A stretch of DNA of 64,000 nucleotides from Xanthocytophaga flava. Its GTDB lineage: Bacteria > Bacteroidota > Bacteroidia > Cytophagales > 172606-1. This document shows positions 17,783 to 27,474 of this stretch, piece after piece. The position numbers were made by a program, and so were the translations under genes. The stretch is from assembly GCA_030068525.1 (NCBI GenBank), contig JASJOS010000007.1:372001-436000 (forward strand), given 5' to 3'. Numbering within the stretch: the first letter of the stretch is position 1; every line of letters starts with the position of its first letter. A model generated the notes under the pieces. That model searched no databases. It was not told where the DNA came from and saw only the letters and a list, made by a program, of their open reading frames with translations.

Positions 17783-18652
17783 TTAATAACACTCCATTGT
17801 CACATATACATTTGTAAAATCCCTTTTTGCTAACTTATCTTTTTCTATTAAAAAGTAAATTCGCCCTCCATCAACCCAATTCATTTTTGTATTATCATCA
17901 CTATCTAACTGAAAGAGCAGACACCATTGATTAATCTTAGCAATATCTTCATTCCTTAATTTATCCCAATCCACAACCTCCGTTACTGGACCAGATTCAA
18001 TATACTCAGATTGAATGGGAGTAGCATAACCAAGAAGTAAATGTCGGCTAATATGTTCTTTCTCATTAAGTAGTAATTCCTGGTCATAAAAATATTTGTC
18101 AATATCCAATACAACATCCTCTTCCTTCGAATAATCTCCACTAAGAGCTTTATATAAAGCTGGCCAATAAGGAAGTGTATATTCTGTTCTTATTGACACA
18201 CTACATGCAGGAAATATTTTCCGCTCTTCTCTTGTAAATATTCGCTGCAACCAATTTCTTTTCCCTACCTGTAATTCTATAGGTGCAGATCTTCGTATTA
18301 ATGTTGTAGTATCGCCATCAAAATACATCACATGACCATGATCATATATAGCAAAGAAATACAAAATGCCAGTTATAGGTAACATCTTCTCTTTATCCCA
18401 ATCTTTTACTTCCTCTAATTTGATTTGAGCGACAAACCATAATGGTTCATTTGTATATTTTGAGGCAGGCCATTCAAACTCCAGTGGTAAATCTGGATAT
18501 CCACCAATTTTAGTATAACCAATAGGAATTTCGGCTTCGCTTTTTACTTCAGTGTGTAAACGGATTGTAGGTTTGATCATTTGAAGAGCTACCTGTTGAT
18601 ACTTTTCTTTGAAGTTCTGACAAACAAAATTTTCAAAGGATTGCTTTTCCAT
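17783..18652 (-). CDS. YwqG/DUF1963 family protein
   Basis: A 289-residue cytoplasmic protein matching DUF1963 (Bacillus YwqG). Typical segments are 'KIGGYPDLPLEFEWP', 'PLWFVAQIKLEEV', 'GILYFFAIYDHGH' and the closing 'VDGGRIYFLIEKDKLAKRDFTNVYVTMECY'. The family often appears beside toxin-immunity or polymorphic toxin genes, but nothing of that kind is visible here. It is transcribed 13 bases downstream of the MFS gene and may share its transcript. It ends 5 bases from the convergent lipoprotein gene, with no obvious terminator between them. The biochemical function is not known. Confidence 0.85.
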   Translation of the reverse strand: MEKQSFENFVCQNFKEKYQQVALQMIKPTIRLHTEVKSEAEIPIGYTKIGGYPDLPLEFEWPASKYTNEPLWFVAQIKLEEVKDWDKEKMLPITGILYFFAIYDHGHVMYFDGDTTTLIRRSAPIELQVGKRNWLQRIFTREERKIFPACSVSIRTEYTLPYWPALYKALSGDYSKEEDVVLDIDKYFYDQELLLNEKEHISRHLLLGYATPIQSEYIESGPVTEVVDWDKLRNEDIAKINQWCLLFQLDSDDNTKMNWVDGGRIYFLIEKDKLAKRDFTNVYVTMECY

Positions 18653-18665
18653 CGTGAAAGTCGGC

Positions 18666-19853
18666 TTATTGAGGTAATCTCTTTTTTCCGGTTTTTACCA
18701 TATAAAACCATCCTACCAAAGTAATGATGCCCATCACATAAAACGCCATTCCAAATTTGGAGGAATCATTGTCATATAACCAGGCAGATAACAGGGCACC
18801 CAAACCAATACCTGCTTCTAATGCTATATACATAGTAGCAACCGCTCGTCCACGGCCATCTTCAGGAGCTAAGTCTATAGTCCAGGCTTGTACTGTAGGT
18901 GAGCAAATTCCTAGAGCAATTCCATATACAACAGAACCTGTAAGTAAAAACAAAGGAGAATCTGCTAAGCCGATTAGAAGCATGGAGAACGCCATTAATG
19001 AAACACCTACCTTCATTACGCTTTCACGACCATGACGATCTGAGATTCTTCCAGCTCCAAAACGTGTTATTAAAGATGATAAAGTAAAACAGGTAAAAAA
19101 TAATCCCCGATTATTAATACCCAGGTATCTACTCAAATCTGGACCTATCGTCAGGATGGCACCATAGCAAAAGCAAAACAGAAAATATACAATAGAGGGG
19201 CGCAAAACAGCAGGCTCATACATATCTTTCCATGAAATCTTCAGATGCTTTAATTGAAAACGTTCTCTTGTAATCAAAGTTTCTTTCATTCCCATCAGGA
19301 TAGCAATAGACATAAGCGCTAGCCCTGATGAAGAATAGAACATTACATTTCGTGAAAAGGTAATTGTAAACCAATCTCCAATAGCAGGTCCGATAGAAGA
19401 ACCAAATGTACCACTCATCCCCAATAATCCCATAGCTTCCCCTAGTCGACTAATAGGTACTATATCTGCTACATACGCAGATGTTGCAGTTGGTTTAAAT
19501 CCTGTTGAAAATCCATGAACTAGTCGCAACAACAAAAAACCAGCAATTGTATGGAAAATAGGATACAGGAATCCACAAATAAAACATACTAGAGACCCAA
19601 ATGCCATAATAGGGACTCTTCCAACGGTATCAGTCAGTTTCCCACTGAAAGGTCTGGATAATAATGCTGTTAAAGTAAATAGACTGATGATCAACCCTTT
19701 GTATTCAGCTCCACCTAATTCCGTTAGGTAATCAGGTAGCTCGGGAACCATCATATTAAAGCTGGCAAAAAATAGAAAAGAACTTAAACACAGTAAACCA
19801 AAGGAAACTGTAAACAGACGTGGTTCTTCTATAACAGGAGATTGAACAGACAC
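18666..19853 (-). CDS. MFS transporter
   Basis: A 395-residue major facilitator with twelve hydrophobic segments. The loop 2-3 motif is 'GKLTDTVGRVPIM' and the matching motif in the second half is 'GRISDRHGRESVM'. 'GFSTGFKPTATSAYVADI' (helix 4-5) suggests the drug/sugar-efflux subgroup (TetA/AraJ-like), with no predicted substrate. On the minus strand a TATCTTTG sequence (complement of 19879-19886) fits the Bacteroidota -7 element about 30 bases before the start, but I could not find a matching TTTG. It is likely co-transcribed with the DUF1963 gene downstream. Confidence 0.9.
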   Translation of the reverse strand: MSVQSPVIEEPRLFTVSFGLLCLSSFLFFASFNMMVPELPDYLTELGGAEYKGLIISLFTLTALLSRPFSGKLTDTVGRVPIMAFGSLVCFICGFLYPIFHTIAGFLLLRLVHGFSTGFKPTATSAYVADIVPISRLGEAMGLLGMSGTFGSSIGPAIGDWFTITFSRNVMFYSSSGLALMSIAILMGMKETLITRERFQLKHLKISWKDMYEPAVLRPSIVYFLFCFCYGAILTIGPDLSRYLGINNRGLFFTCFTLSSLITRFGAGRISDRHGRESVMKVGVSLMAFSMLLIGLADSPLFLLTGSVVYGIALGICSPTVQAWTIDLAPEDGRGRAVATMYIALEAGIGLGALLSAWLYDNDSSKFGMAFYVMGIITLVGWFYMVKTGKKRLPQ

Positions 19854-19959
19854 AATGCAATGAGATGTTTTCGCTGCGCAAAGATATTGTTTTTACTGTG
19901 TATTCATTTACCAAATTGTTAAACATCTCATCGGCTTTTTCATTATTTTCAGGGGATTA

Positions 19960-21115
19960 ATGCTGAAAATAATGAAAAAGCTTTTATTCTTCCTGCTTAC
20001 TACTCAAGTATGGGCACAGTTTAATCCAGAGAAACCAGAACTTTGCCAGGGAGCCTTTTTTACAGAAGATCAGGCAGTGAAGGTTCATCAGCAGTTTGGC
20101 CAACTATATACTGACAAAACTTCCTGGGAACAACGAGCCAATTTGATCCGTAAAGGCATTTTGGAAGGAATGAATCTATCGCCTCTTCCTCAGAAAACAA
20201 TACTAAATCCTATTGTCCATAGTAAAAAAATACTCAGTGGAGAATGTTGCCTTTGAAAGCCTGCCTGGTTTTTATGTAACAGGTAATCTGTATCGTCCAT
20301 TAAAAAAACAAGGCAAAGTGCCTGTGATACTCTGTACTCATGGTCATGGGAATAATCCTGATGGGCGATTTCATGAACAACTACAAAACCGATGTGCAAC
20401 ATTAGCCCGAATGGGTGCAATTGTATTTGCTTATGATATGATAGGTTATGGTGATTCAAAACAGTGTATACATAAGATTCCGAAAGCATTGCAATTACAA
20501 ACATGGAACAGCATTCGTGCACTGGATTTTTTATTGTCATTGCCAGAAGCAGATCCCAATCGGACAGCTATAACCGGTGAATCAGGAGGAGGGACGCAAG
20601 CCTTTTTGCTTACGGCTATTGAACCACGAATTACTGTTTCTGTACCTGTTGTCCAGGTATCAGGCTATTTTTTTGGTGGTTGTGTCTGTGAAAGCGGTAT
20701 GCCTATACATAAGCGATCTACTCATCAAACCAGTAATGTAGAAATTGCAGCACTGGCAGCACCACGTCCTATGTTACTTGTTTCAGATGGTGCAGACTGG
20801 ACCAAATATACTCCAGAATTAGAATATCCCTATATTCAAAATATCTATCAATACTATAATGCTGGTAACCTGGTTGAGAATTCGCATTTCACCAATGAAA
20901 AACATGACTATGGTCTATCCAAACGTTTATCCGCTTATTCATTTCTTGCCAAACATTTGAAATTGGATTTACACAAAGTAATGAAGGACGGACAGGTTGA
21001 TGAAAGCACGAATACTATTTTATCAGCCACTCAACTTGCCGTCTTTGATAAAAGTCATCCTCGGCCAGAGAATGCGATAATAGGAGATGATGCAGTGATG
21101 CAGCTTTTAAAATAG
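19960..21115 (+). pseudogene. acetylxylan-esterase-like alpha/beta hydrolase, interrupted by a +1 frameshift
   Basis: Two overlapping frames make up one protein. The first, from 19960, has a signal peptide (ending TTQVWAQ) and 'WEQRANLIRKGILEGM'. The second resumes with '[20 protein letters not shown]', then '[13 protein letters not shown]' and the nucleophile motif '[10 protein letters not shown]', and ends in a Glu/Asp-His tail. The break falls at a run of seven A (20224-20230); with six A the frame is continuous. The predicted product is a secreted esterase of the acetylxylan/cephalosporin-C deacetylase type, about 380 residues. It may be a real pseudogene, a sequencing error, or rescued by transcriptional slippage at the A-run. 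Confidence 0.8.
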
Positions 21116-21218
21116 TAATCAAAATTCTATTCTCTGCAGCCATCTATCTTTGAATAGCAAAGAAGTTATAAGAACTCCGATAGTTTTCGAATTCAATCAG
21201 AATTCTGGTTACTTTAAT

Positions 21219-21971
21219 TTATATATAAGAAGAATGTATTGATACAGATTCTTTCATGGTCAACTCCATTTCGAAAAGGGATGATATATGTTTAAGTAAT
21301 AAAGCTTCAACTTCAGCCATATTGGGTACCTGACCAATTTCTTTAGCTAGGGAAGTAACTGCTTTATCAGAAATACCACAAGGAACAATGTTATTGAAAT
21401 AAGAAAGATCTGTAGTAACATTTAGTGCAAGGCCATGCATGGTAGCCCAACGACTGGTTTTTACACCCATTGCACATATTTTTCGTGGTTGCTTTTGTTC
21501 TATGTAATCTATCCATACTCCTGTTAGACCAGTTATTCGTCCTGCATCTACTTTATAGTAAGCTAATGTACGTATAACCGCCTCCTCAAGTAGACGCATG
21601 TATTTATGGATATCCGTAAAAAAGTTTTCCAGATCAAGAATAGGGTATACAACAATCTGTCCAGGTCCGTGATAGGTAATATCTCCTCCACGATTACTAT
21701 GGTAATAGGTAGCACCTATGTCTGCAAGAGTATCTACTGCATGCAATAAGTTATCCGCTTTACCATTTCGTCCTAATGTATACACATGAGGATGTTCACA
21801 AAATAACAGAAAATTGGGCGTCTCTAATTGGCTTTCTGGTGGCAGATCACGATTCTGTGTTTTTACATCCAGGATCTGCTGAAACAATTCTGTTTGATAA
21901 TCCCATATTTTCTGATAATCAGCCAATCCTAAATGCTGATACTGCACACTTTTATTGATTTTTGGATTCAT
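21219..21971 (-). CDS. lipB: lipoyl(octanoyl) transferase
   Basis: A 250-residue LipB, which moves octanoate from acyl carrier protein onto lipoyl domains of 2-oxoacid dehydrogenases and GcvH. Motifs are 'RGGDITYHGPGQIVVYP' (94-110), the catalytic lysine K171 in 'MGVKTSRW' and the catalytic cysteine C198 in 'VPCGI'. The length is near the family's usual 210-250. A TACCTTTG sequence (complement of 22034-22041), about 63 bases upstream, fits a -7 element. The pdhB gene, whose complex needs lipoate, lies 7 kb away but is not linked in an operon. Confidence 0.97.
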   Translation of the reverse strand: MNPKINKSVQYQHLGLADYQKIWDYQTELFQQILDVKTQNRDLPPESQLETPNFLLFCEHPHVYTLGRNGKADNLLHAVDTLADIGATYYHSNRGGDITYHGPGQIVVYPILDLENFFTDIHKYMRLLEEAVIRTLAYYKVDAGRITGLTGVWIDYIEQKQPRKICAMGVKTSRWATMHGLALNVTTDLSYFNNIVPCGISDKAVTSLAKEIGQVPNMAEVEALLLKHISSLFEMELTMKESVSIHSSYI

Positions 21972-22113
21972 ATAAGCACATAGATAATGATACTCTTACT
22001 TAGGAAAACATATGTCATTTTCTGAAAGTTGCACAAAGGTATAACTTCTGCTACAATAGAACATTGTAATCCTATAAAGCGTAACCTGTAGTCATTGAAG
22101 TTGTCTAGGATAA

Positions 22114-23112
22114 TTATTGCTTACTCATCTGGTCTTTTAATTCTGAAATATTTTTTAGCACTAGCGGATCTACATTATTTTCCTTTGCCAGATAGAAAGA
22201 TATCCAGTCAAACAGATTAATAGCATATAACATCTGTTCTAATAGAGAATTTCCATATAATAAAATTACCTCTATGATTCCTGCTGAGTGTTTATAGATG
22301 ATCTGACGAGTTTCATCAATTCGTAATTGGATACGCGGATGATCAAGAGTTGTAGTCAGCATTACAATCATAGTACTTTCCAATAGTGTAGCAGGATGCA
22401 TCCATCCTTCTATCTCATTGTGATTCAATTCCGGAATTAGATTGGTATGGGCAAACTGTTTACTAGTTGTATTAATTTGTTGCTGAAGCCAATGTAATAC
22501 AGGTCCAAACTTCGCATCTCCATACATTACAGGAAGTTTTCCTTTTAAAAATTCAGCCACATTTTTAGCACCATCATCAATAAAGTATTCTCTTTCATCA
22601 ATCAATTCAATAGCTGCTTCAATCTGAGGAATAAACCAGTCTGAAATAAGAGAATACTGTTTAAGCAAAAATAATAATTGGATAACCGAGTATCCAATAA
22701 AAGCTCTTGAATGCGGTTCTTTAAATGGAATCTTAGCAATTGTAAGTCCATTCTGCTGAGCAATTTCGAGTAATTTACCACCAGTAGTAAGACAGACTAT
22801 TGTTGCATTCCGAACAATAGCTTGAGTTAATGTAGATATGACTTCTTCTGTTGTTCCTGAAAAAGAAGATGCGATAAATAATGTATGCTCATTGACAAAG
22901 GCAGGGAGATCATAACTTTGAATCAAGACCACAGGTATCTGTATACTATCAGCAGTTACAGAGTGAACTATAGAAGCTCCAGTTCCAGAGGCTCCCATAC
23001 CTGCAATAACTACATTTCGGATTTCTTTAACTGGTGGTTTTACAACAAGATCTTTTCCAAGCTCTAATCCACGCCTCAATTGATCCAGGTATCCTTTTAA
23101 AAGAGCTTCCAT
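22114..23112 (-). CDS. bifunctional phosphoglucose/phosphomannose isomerase
   Basis: A 332-residue SIS-domain isomerase of the archaeal/bacterial bifunctional PGI/PMI type, interconverting Fru-6-P with Glc-6-P or Man-6-P. The first SIS domain has 'GMGASGTGASIV' (38-49) and 'SSFSGTTEEVIS' (82-93), a serine/threonine-rich phosphate-binding loop. The C-terminal domain has 'NLIPELNHNEIEGW', with the catalytic glutamate and histidine region. It may supply Man-6-P for surface glycans, though it is not in the cluster. It starts 45 bases upstream of the HAD-like gene's stop region, and that gene follows on the same strand. Confidence 0.92.
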   Translation of the reverse strand: MEALLKGYLDQLRRGLELGKDLVVKPPVKEIRNVVIAGMGASGTGASIVHSVTADSIQIPVVLIQSYDLPAFVNEHTLFIASSFSGTTEEVISTLTQAIVRNATIVCLTTGGKLLEIAQQNGLTIAKIPFKEPHSRAFIGYSVIQLLFLLKQYSLISDWFIPQIEAAIELIDEREYFIDDGAKNVAEFLKGKLPVMYGDAKFGPVLHWLQQQINTTSKQFAHTNLIPELNHNEIEGWMHPATLLESTMIVMLTTTLDHPRIQLRIDETRQIIYKHSAGIIEVILLYGNSLLEQMLYAINLFDWISFYLAKENNVDPLVLKNISELKDQMSKQ

Positions 23113-23157
23113 TCTAAACTTTGTTTACATAAAGGTACATTATAGTATATATCTGCA

Positions 23158-23568
23158 TCAGGCATTGACCAGAGATTTTAGTTGTATCAAAAGATTTTGT
23201 AAAGCAAAGGATTGTTTTAAATTCACTATAATTAGTCTGTCTAAAACACCTTTCTTGGCTAAACTATTTTTCTCTGATTCAAAAGGAAAATCATCTAGCC
23301 ACACAAATGACTGAGTATAGTCAATAGCTTCAGTTTTTAATGTATCCCAGTTCGTAGGCTTTACTTGTTTTAGTTTTTCAAGATATTCTCTCGAATAAAA
23401 TTTTGACAAATATACAATAGTTGTATCAGCATGGCCTTTGCAATGTGTGGTAAGCCAATAACAATCAAAAGTAGCAAGTATATAATCCAACAATTCATAC
23501 ACTCCCTCAGGGAGTTTCTGGTCTTTGGTCAATAAGACGCCATCTATATCCAGATATAATTGTACCAT
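23158..23568 (-). CDS. HAD-like protein of unknown substrate
   Basis: A 136-residue small protein with HAD-type motifs: 'LYLDIDGVLL' (motif I with two aspartates), 'CYWLTTHCKG' (motif II-like, ending in T-T-H), and 'FVWLDDFPFE' (motif IV-like DD). No cap domain is visible, and it is far shorter than usual HAD phosphatases, so it may be a minimal phosphatase or an inactive relative. It starts five bases from the divergently transcribed YraN gene, so the two share a very short promoter region. I cannot give a substrate. Confidence 0.7.
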   Translation of the reverse strand: MVQLYLDIDGVLLTKDQKLPEGVYELLDYILATFDCYWLTTHCKGHADTTIVYLSKFYSREYLEKLKQVKPTNWDTLKTEAIDYTQSFVWLDDFPFESEKNSLAKKGVLDRLIIVNLKQSFALQNLLIQLKSLVNA

Positions 23569-23573
23569 TAGCT

Positions 23574-23930
23574 ATGAAATATTCCAAAACCAAACAAACT
23601 GGTAATCGGGGAGAAGACCAGGCAGCAGAGTGGTTGCAAAGTAAAGGATTTGAAATTGTTACACGAAATTTTCGATACAAACGAGCAGAGATAGATCTGA
23701 TCGTGCGCAAAGATTCCTGTTTGATATTTGTAGAGGTAAAAACCCGTTCAGGTACAGAGTTTGGCGAGCCTGAAACATTTGTATCTTCTACACAACGAAA
23801 ACAAATTCATGCGGCAGCTGCTGAATACATTGACAGTATCAACTGGCAACGGGATATCCGTTTCGATATTATTGCCATTACCTTAGGCAACACTACAGAA
23901 CTCTTTCACATTGAAGATGCATTCTATTAG
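23574..23930 (+). CDS. YraN family (UPF0102) endonuclease-like protein
   Basis: A 118-residue protein of the YraN/UPF0102 family, with a restriction-endonuclease-like fold. The nuclease core is visible as 'GEDQAAEWLQSKGFEIVTRNFR' (N-terminal glutamate helix), then 'AEIDLIVRKDSCLIFVEVKTRS', giving the D-x(n)-E-x-K catalytic pattern. The family is widely conserved, but its target and role are not established. Length is typical (110-130). It ends eight bases before the convergent CvpA gene and starts next to the divergent HAD-like gene. It is the only + gene between 21.2 and 29.3 kb. Confidence 0.93.
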   Translation: MKYSKTKQTGNRGEDQAAEWLQSKGFEIVTRNFRYKRAEIDLIVRKDSCLIFVEVKTRSGTEFGEPETFVSSTQRKQIHAAAAEYIDSINWQRDIRFDIIAITLGNTTELFHIEDAFY

Positions 23931-23937
23931 TCACTGC

Positions 23938-24468
23938 CTATGCCTCGTCAATCCTCTTTTTTAAGCGTTGCAACAGATTTTCCCCAGCTGGAAGTAATCC
24001 TGAAGCTTTATTAATAACTATCGGAGCAATCGGTTCTACAACCGGATACACGAATGTATGCTCCTGAGCATCAGCAGGGATTCTGATTCCTATGGCTGTA
24101 ATCAACCAAATCACTACACTTGCACCAAATGCCCACAGAGTCAGGCCTACTATAGCTCCTGCAATACTGTCAAAACTTCCAATCAGAGTATACTTCCAGG
24201 CATTACGCAGCATTTGCCCCAGTTTGGTCACCAAAAATATAATAGGAAAGAACAAAGTTGAAAAACCAATATAGGGAAGTATTCGACGTGGCACTCCACT
24301 TAGATAAGGAGCAAGCCATTCGATACCAACATGTAATAATCGAAATCCAAGAACGACTGCTATCACAAAAGCGGCAATTGCAACAAATGACATCAATAAT
24401 CCTTTTTTATATCCATTATATGCTCCCCAGATTAATGGTACTAATAATACAATATCTAATGTTTTCAT
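23938..24468 (-). CDS. CvpA family membrane protein
   Basis: A 176-residue membrane protein. The N-terminus 'MKTLDIVLLVPLIWGAYNGYKKGLLMSF' is the CvpA start signature, with conserved D, G and K residues. Four hydrophobic segments follow, including 'IAAFVIAVVLGFRLL', 'ILPYIGFSTLFFPIIFLV', and 'SIAGAIVGLTLWAFGASVVIWLI' (cut to its family pattern S-x-x-G-A-x-x-G). CvpA proteins are inner-membrane proteins tied to colicin V production and envelope stress in E. coli; the molecular activity is unknown. It follows the frameshifted gene by 52 bases. Confidence 0.9.
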   Translation of the reverse strand: MKTLDIVLLVPLIWGAYNGYKKGLLMSFVAIAAFVIAVVLGFRLLHVGIEWLAPYLSGVPRRILPYIGFSTLFFPIIFLVTKLGQMLRNAWKYTLIGSFDSIAGAIVGLTLWAFGASVVIWLITAIGIRIPADAQEHTFVYPVVEPIAPIVINKASGLLPAGENLLQRLKKRIDEA

Positions 24469-24520
24469 TTTTTAGGTTGTAGTAGTGTAAATTTTACTTT
24501 TATTGGGCATTTTCTAAATC

Positions 24521-25050
24521 TTATGTGCTAACGCGAAAGAAAACCTTCCCAACACCATTATCACAATAACATTGTGAACTCTCCATGATGTTTGCAATAT
24601 CTAACAGAAACTGATCTCCTGTCAAATACTCTATATACATATCTTTATTTTCTTTTTCTATAGCATAGTACCAATCAATACTCTTGATAAAGTCTGGATT
24701 ATTAATGATTTTTTTCTGAAATCTTTCAGCAACCTTCAAAACCTTTTCTGGATTTTGCATACATTTCTTTATATATACCTTCTGTTCCTTTCTATATTTG
24801 AATTCTTCTGCATGTGCCTCATAGTCATCAAAATCATCATCTTCTTCCATTTCTGCAATTTCAGTATACATAAGATGATACGAAAAAGGTTTATCTTAAG
24901 AATATCCTGTATCTGTCGAAACACCGAACCTTCATAATCACAATAATTTCGGGTTAATACCAACCAATATATAGATAATCGAAGATTTGATCTACAGTCT
25001 TTTGTATCATCCCAGTTTGGATCAGCATCTATATTTATAGATATTCCCAT
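24521..25050 (-). pseudogene. hypothetical protein, apparently interrupted by a one-base deletion
   Basis: Two minus-strand frames overlap. The upstream one (ATG at 25050) encodes 'MGISINIDADPNWDDTKD' and on to 'VFRQIQDIL', after which its sequence becomes low-complexity. The downstream frame contains 'DKPFSYHLMYTEIAEMEEDDD' and on to 'CDNGVGKVFFRVST', with no good start of its own besides ATG 24871. Adding one A in the 'cttaag' sequence near 24892-24900 joins them into one protein of about 177 residues. It starts 15 bases after the DUF5691 gene, as expected in an operon. I do not recognise the family. It could be a sequencing error or a recent pseudogene. Confidence 0.6.
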
Positions 25051-25065
25051 AGTAATGATAATTTT

Positions 25066-26709
25066 TCACCCTTCAAATACCTTTTTTAATTCCATTCGGA
25101 GACCCATCATCTCCTGTAATGGGAATACAATCGTTTTATCATATTGGCTTCTTACCCAGCCAGGTGCATTGGCAGACATATAATCGGAGATATTCTCTTT
25201 TACAATGTCAGGGTGCATATGTAGTATTGACTCTATCAGAAAAGACACTGTATTTCCATAATTATAGGAAGTAAGATCACTACACATAGCTTTAACAACA
25301 TACTGCGTGAATGCAAATGACCACTGATGTTCTTTTCTTTTAAGTAACTCTTCACGCAATCGTTGTGAGTCTGTAGCAGTATTGGATAAGTCTATGTGTT
25401 TGAGATAAAACTCTTCCAGTTCTGCATCTGATAGATAACCCAGTAAATAACTCACATGAGTTTGCTGAATAGTATAAACATCTTTATAATATTCTAACCA
25501 GCTTCTAGCCCAGGTAGTATTGTTATGATAATATGCTGCCTGCGCCAATGCTACAGTATATAAAGCAATTGTATCCTCTTTTGCTTTATCTTTCTTTTTA
25601 GTAAAACCATCTCCTTTATTAAATGCTTCCATTATCTGGACAGGAGAGGCTGACAGATGTTGTTCCCATAGTTGAGGAGAAATACGTGAAATTATTTCAT
25701 ACAACCATCCTTCAACATCCACATACACATTTTTATTGTGGCTTTCTTCCAGAATACCTAGCCGTTCCCACATAGTTTCCTTACACAAAAAATCGTCTCC
25801 TTTTTCAGGAATGACTACAGCTATGTTTTCAGCAGAAACCAGTCCCAACAATTTTTTGTCTTTTGTCTTATAAACATAGCGTTTCACCTTCTCCCATATT
25901 TCCTGGCTCAGCTTTGATTCTGGCAAGCTTAGTAACAACTCAACTACTTGCTTGAGCAAATCAGGCGTAGCATCTTTTTTCTTTTGGCGTACCGTTTGTA
26001 TTTCATCGAATACCTGCTGCAGGAAAGGTTCATCATCTGAACTCAACTGATTTTTCAGTACAGCTATCAACTCCAGTTTTGTCTTGGCAGTCTCTTGTTC
26101 CCAGGATTTTTCTAAAAGTTCACGTGCCTGTGCTGGATTATTCTTCCGAATTTCTTCAAGAGCAATTTTTCTTTCTGCTGCTTTGCCTTCTTCCCATAAA
26201 AGTAGATAGTCTGTTTCTTTCAGGTAATTCCACTCTGAGTTAAATTGAGTCATCCACAATCCCCGCTTACCTGCGATTTGCCGGATTTTTGGTTGCAAAT
26301 GCTTATACTTTTTATCCAGTCCCAGATTTAATATTACTAAAAGCAAATCAGGTGTAATAATCCATGATTTACGAATAGCTTCATCCAACCACTTTTCTAC
26401 TAAAGCATAGTTTCCACTATCATATGAGAATATCTTCCGTAATAATGAGATAACCGGAGTAGGAGCATAGGAAAGAACTTCTGTTTCTGCGGGAAGACCG
26501 GCAGTAACTTCCAGCTTTTCAGGCATATTACCTGCCTTTTTAAAGAAAGAGGCGAGTGCAGCTGCCTTATAAAATAAGGCCTCCTTATCCTTTTTATCAA
26601 CTTGTGATAAACTGTTTTTTATTGTTTCTGGTAAGAGATTTTCATCAAATGTCTGCTTGTCTGTTCCTAACAAAGCAGTATTTACCAGATCATTCCAGAA
26701 ATCGGCCAT
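25066..26709 (-). CDS. DUF5691 domain protein
   Basis: A 547-residue cytoplasmic, mostly helical protein matching DUF5691: 'FWNDLVNTALLGTDKQTF' at the N-terminus, 'WWMTQFNSEWNYL'-like repeats in the middle ('KRGLWMTQFNSEWNYL'), and HEAT-like helices such as 'NPAQARELLEKSWEQE'. From memory of the family, DUF5691 genes usually sit beside a SWIM zinc-finger gene and often a MoxR-type ATPase and a VWA protein. Here the SWIM gene is two genes upstream on the same strand, but no MoxR or VWA gene is in the window. The molecular function is not established. A 38-base gap separates it from the DUF3859-like gene upstream. Confidence 0.85.
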   Translation of the reverse strand: MADFWNDLVNTALLGTDKQTFDENLLPETIKNSLSQVDKKDKEALFYKAAALASFFKKAGNMPEKLEVTAGLPAETEVLSYAPTPVISLLRKIFSYDSGNYALVEKWLDEAIRKSWIITPDLLLVILNLGLDKKYKHLQPKIRQIAGKRGLWMTQFNSEWNYLKETDYLLLWEEGKAAERKIALEEIRKNNPAQARELLEKSWEQETAKTKLELIAVLKNQLSSDDEPFLQQVFDEIQTVRQKKKDATPDLLKQVVELLLSLPESKLSQEIWEKVKRYVYKTKDKKLLGLVSAENIAVVIPEKGDDFLCKETMWERLGILEESHNKNVYVDVEGWLYEIISRISPQLWEQHLSASPVQIMEAFNKGDGFTKKKDKAKEDTIALYTVALAQAAYYHNNTTWARSWLEYYKDVYTIQQTHVSYLLGYLSDAELEEFYLKHIDLSNTATDSQRLREELLKRKEHQWSFAFTQYVVKAMCSDLTSYNYGNTVSFLIESILHMHPDIVKENISDYMSANAPGWVRSQYDKTIVFPLQEMMGLRMELKKVFEG

Positions 26710-26747
26710 ATAGCTGTTTTTTAAAATCTTTAGAGAGACTCTACGAA

Positions 26748-27281
26748 TTATATTATCTCAAATATTTTTTCAATTACTAGTTCACTATTTTTCCATACCT
26801 GAAAAGTCCATTGCCCTTTTACCAGCTCATACTCATGTTCAAATGTTACATGCATGTATTGATAATAAGGCGTAGTATAGATGAATGTATCTGTTTGACT
26901 TGTTGCACTCATTCGGGTAAGCGGATTTGTCATTTCAGGATGGAGAATACGCAAAGTTACTTCAATATCGACCTCTCTGTGAGAATTATTTACTAGGAAA
27001 TAAAAGCTGATTCCAAAGCTAGTTCCGATCTCAGCTTTTATCTGATCTGTGTTATTCAGGAAGGCCGGATCATATTTATCCTTCGCCTCATGACGATACC
27101 CATTTAACAAAGTAGTATCTATAATCTTTACATAATCATCTGATTGTAAGTTAATATCCAGAATTCCATACTCACCCAATGCTACAGTAAACTCTTTTTC
27201 AATGAGTAACAATCTCTTTATTCGCCTATATAAATTCATTCTTTTCTGTTTAGACAGCAACTTCCTATGGCTTATTTCCAC
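26748..27281 (-). CDS. DUF3859-like protein
   Basis: Up to 177 residues; an internal ATG at 27239 ('MNLYRRIKRLLLIEKEF') is an equally good start. The core resembles DUF3859: 'ALGEYGILDINL', 'IGTSFGISFYFLVNN', 'VTLRILHPEMTNPLTRM' and the ending 'EYELVKGQWTFQVWKNSELVIEKIFEI'. This is an all-beta, Ig-like layout without signal peptide. It lies between the SWIM and DUF5691 genes on the same strand, which is not its usual setting as far as I know. The function is unknown. Confidence 0.7.
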   Translation of the reverse strand: MEISHRKLLSKQKRMNLYRRIKRLLLIEKEFTVALGEYGILDINLQSDDYVKIIDTTLLNGYRHEAKDKYDPAFLNNTDQIKAEIGTSFGISFYFLVNNSHREVDIEVTLRILHPEMTNPLTRMSATSQTDTFIYTTPYYQYMHVTFEHEYELVKGQWTFQVWKNSELVIEKIFEII

Positions 27282-27474
27282 GTAGACATTCTATTGTCTC
27301 CAAATAAATGATGGCAGGAATATCCACAAAGGAGAGTAGCTTCGGACTCTTTTCATATATATTCATTATATGAATTCGGGCAATTAAGATACTGTTTGTC
27401 TTTTTTCTTTATTGCTCACTAACATTATATGGACTTAATATCATAGTTGATAAAGTTCGCTAAAGAAAAGTTTA

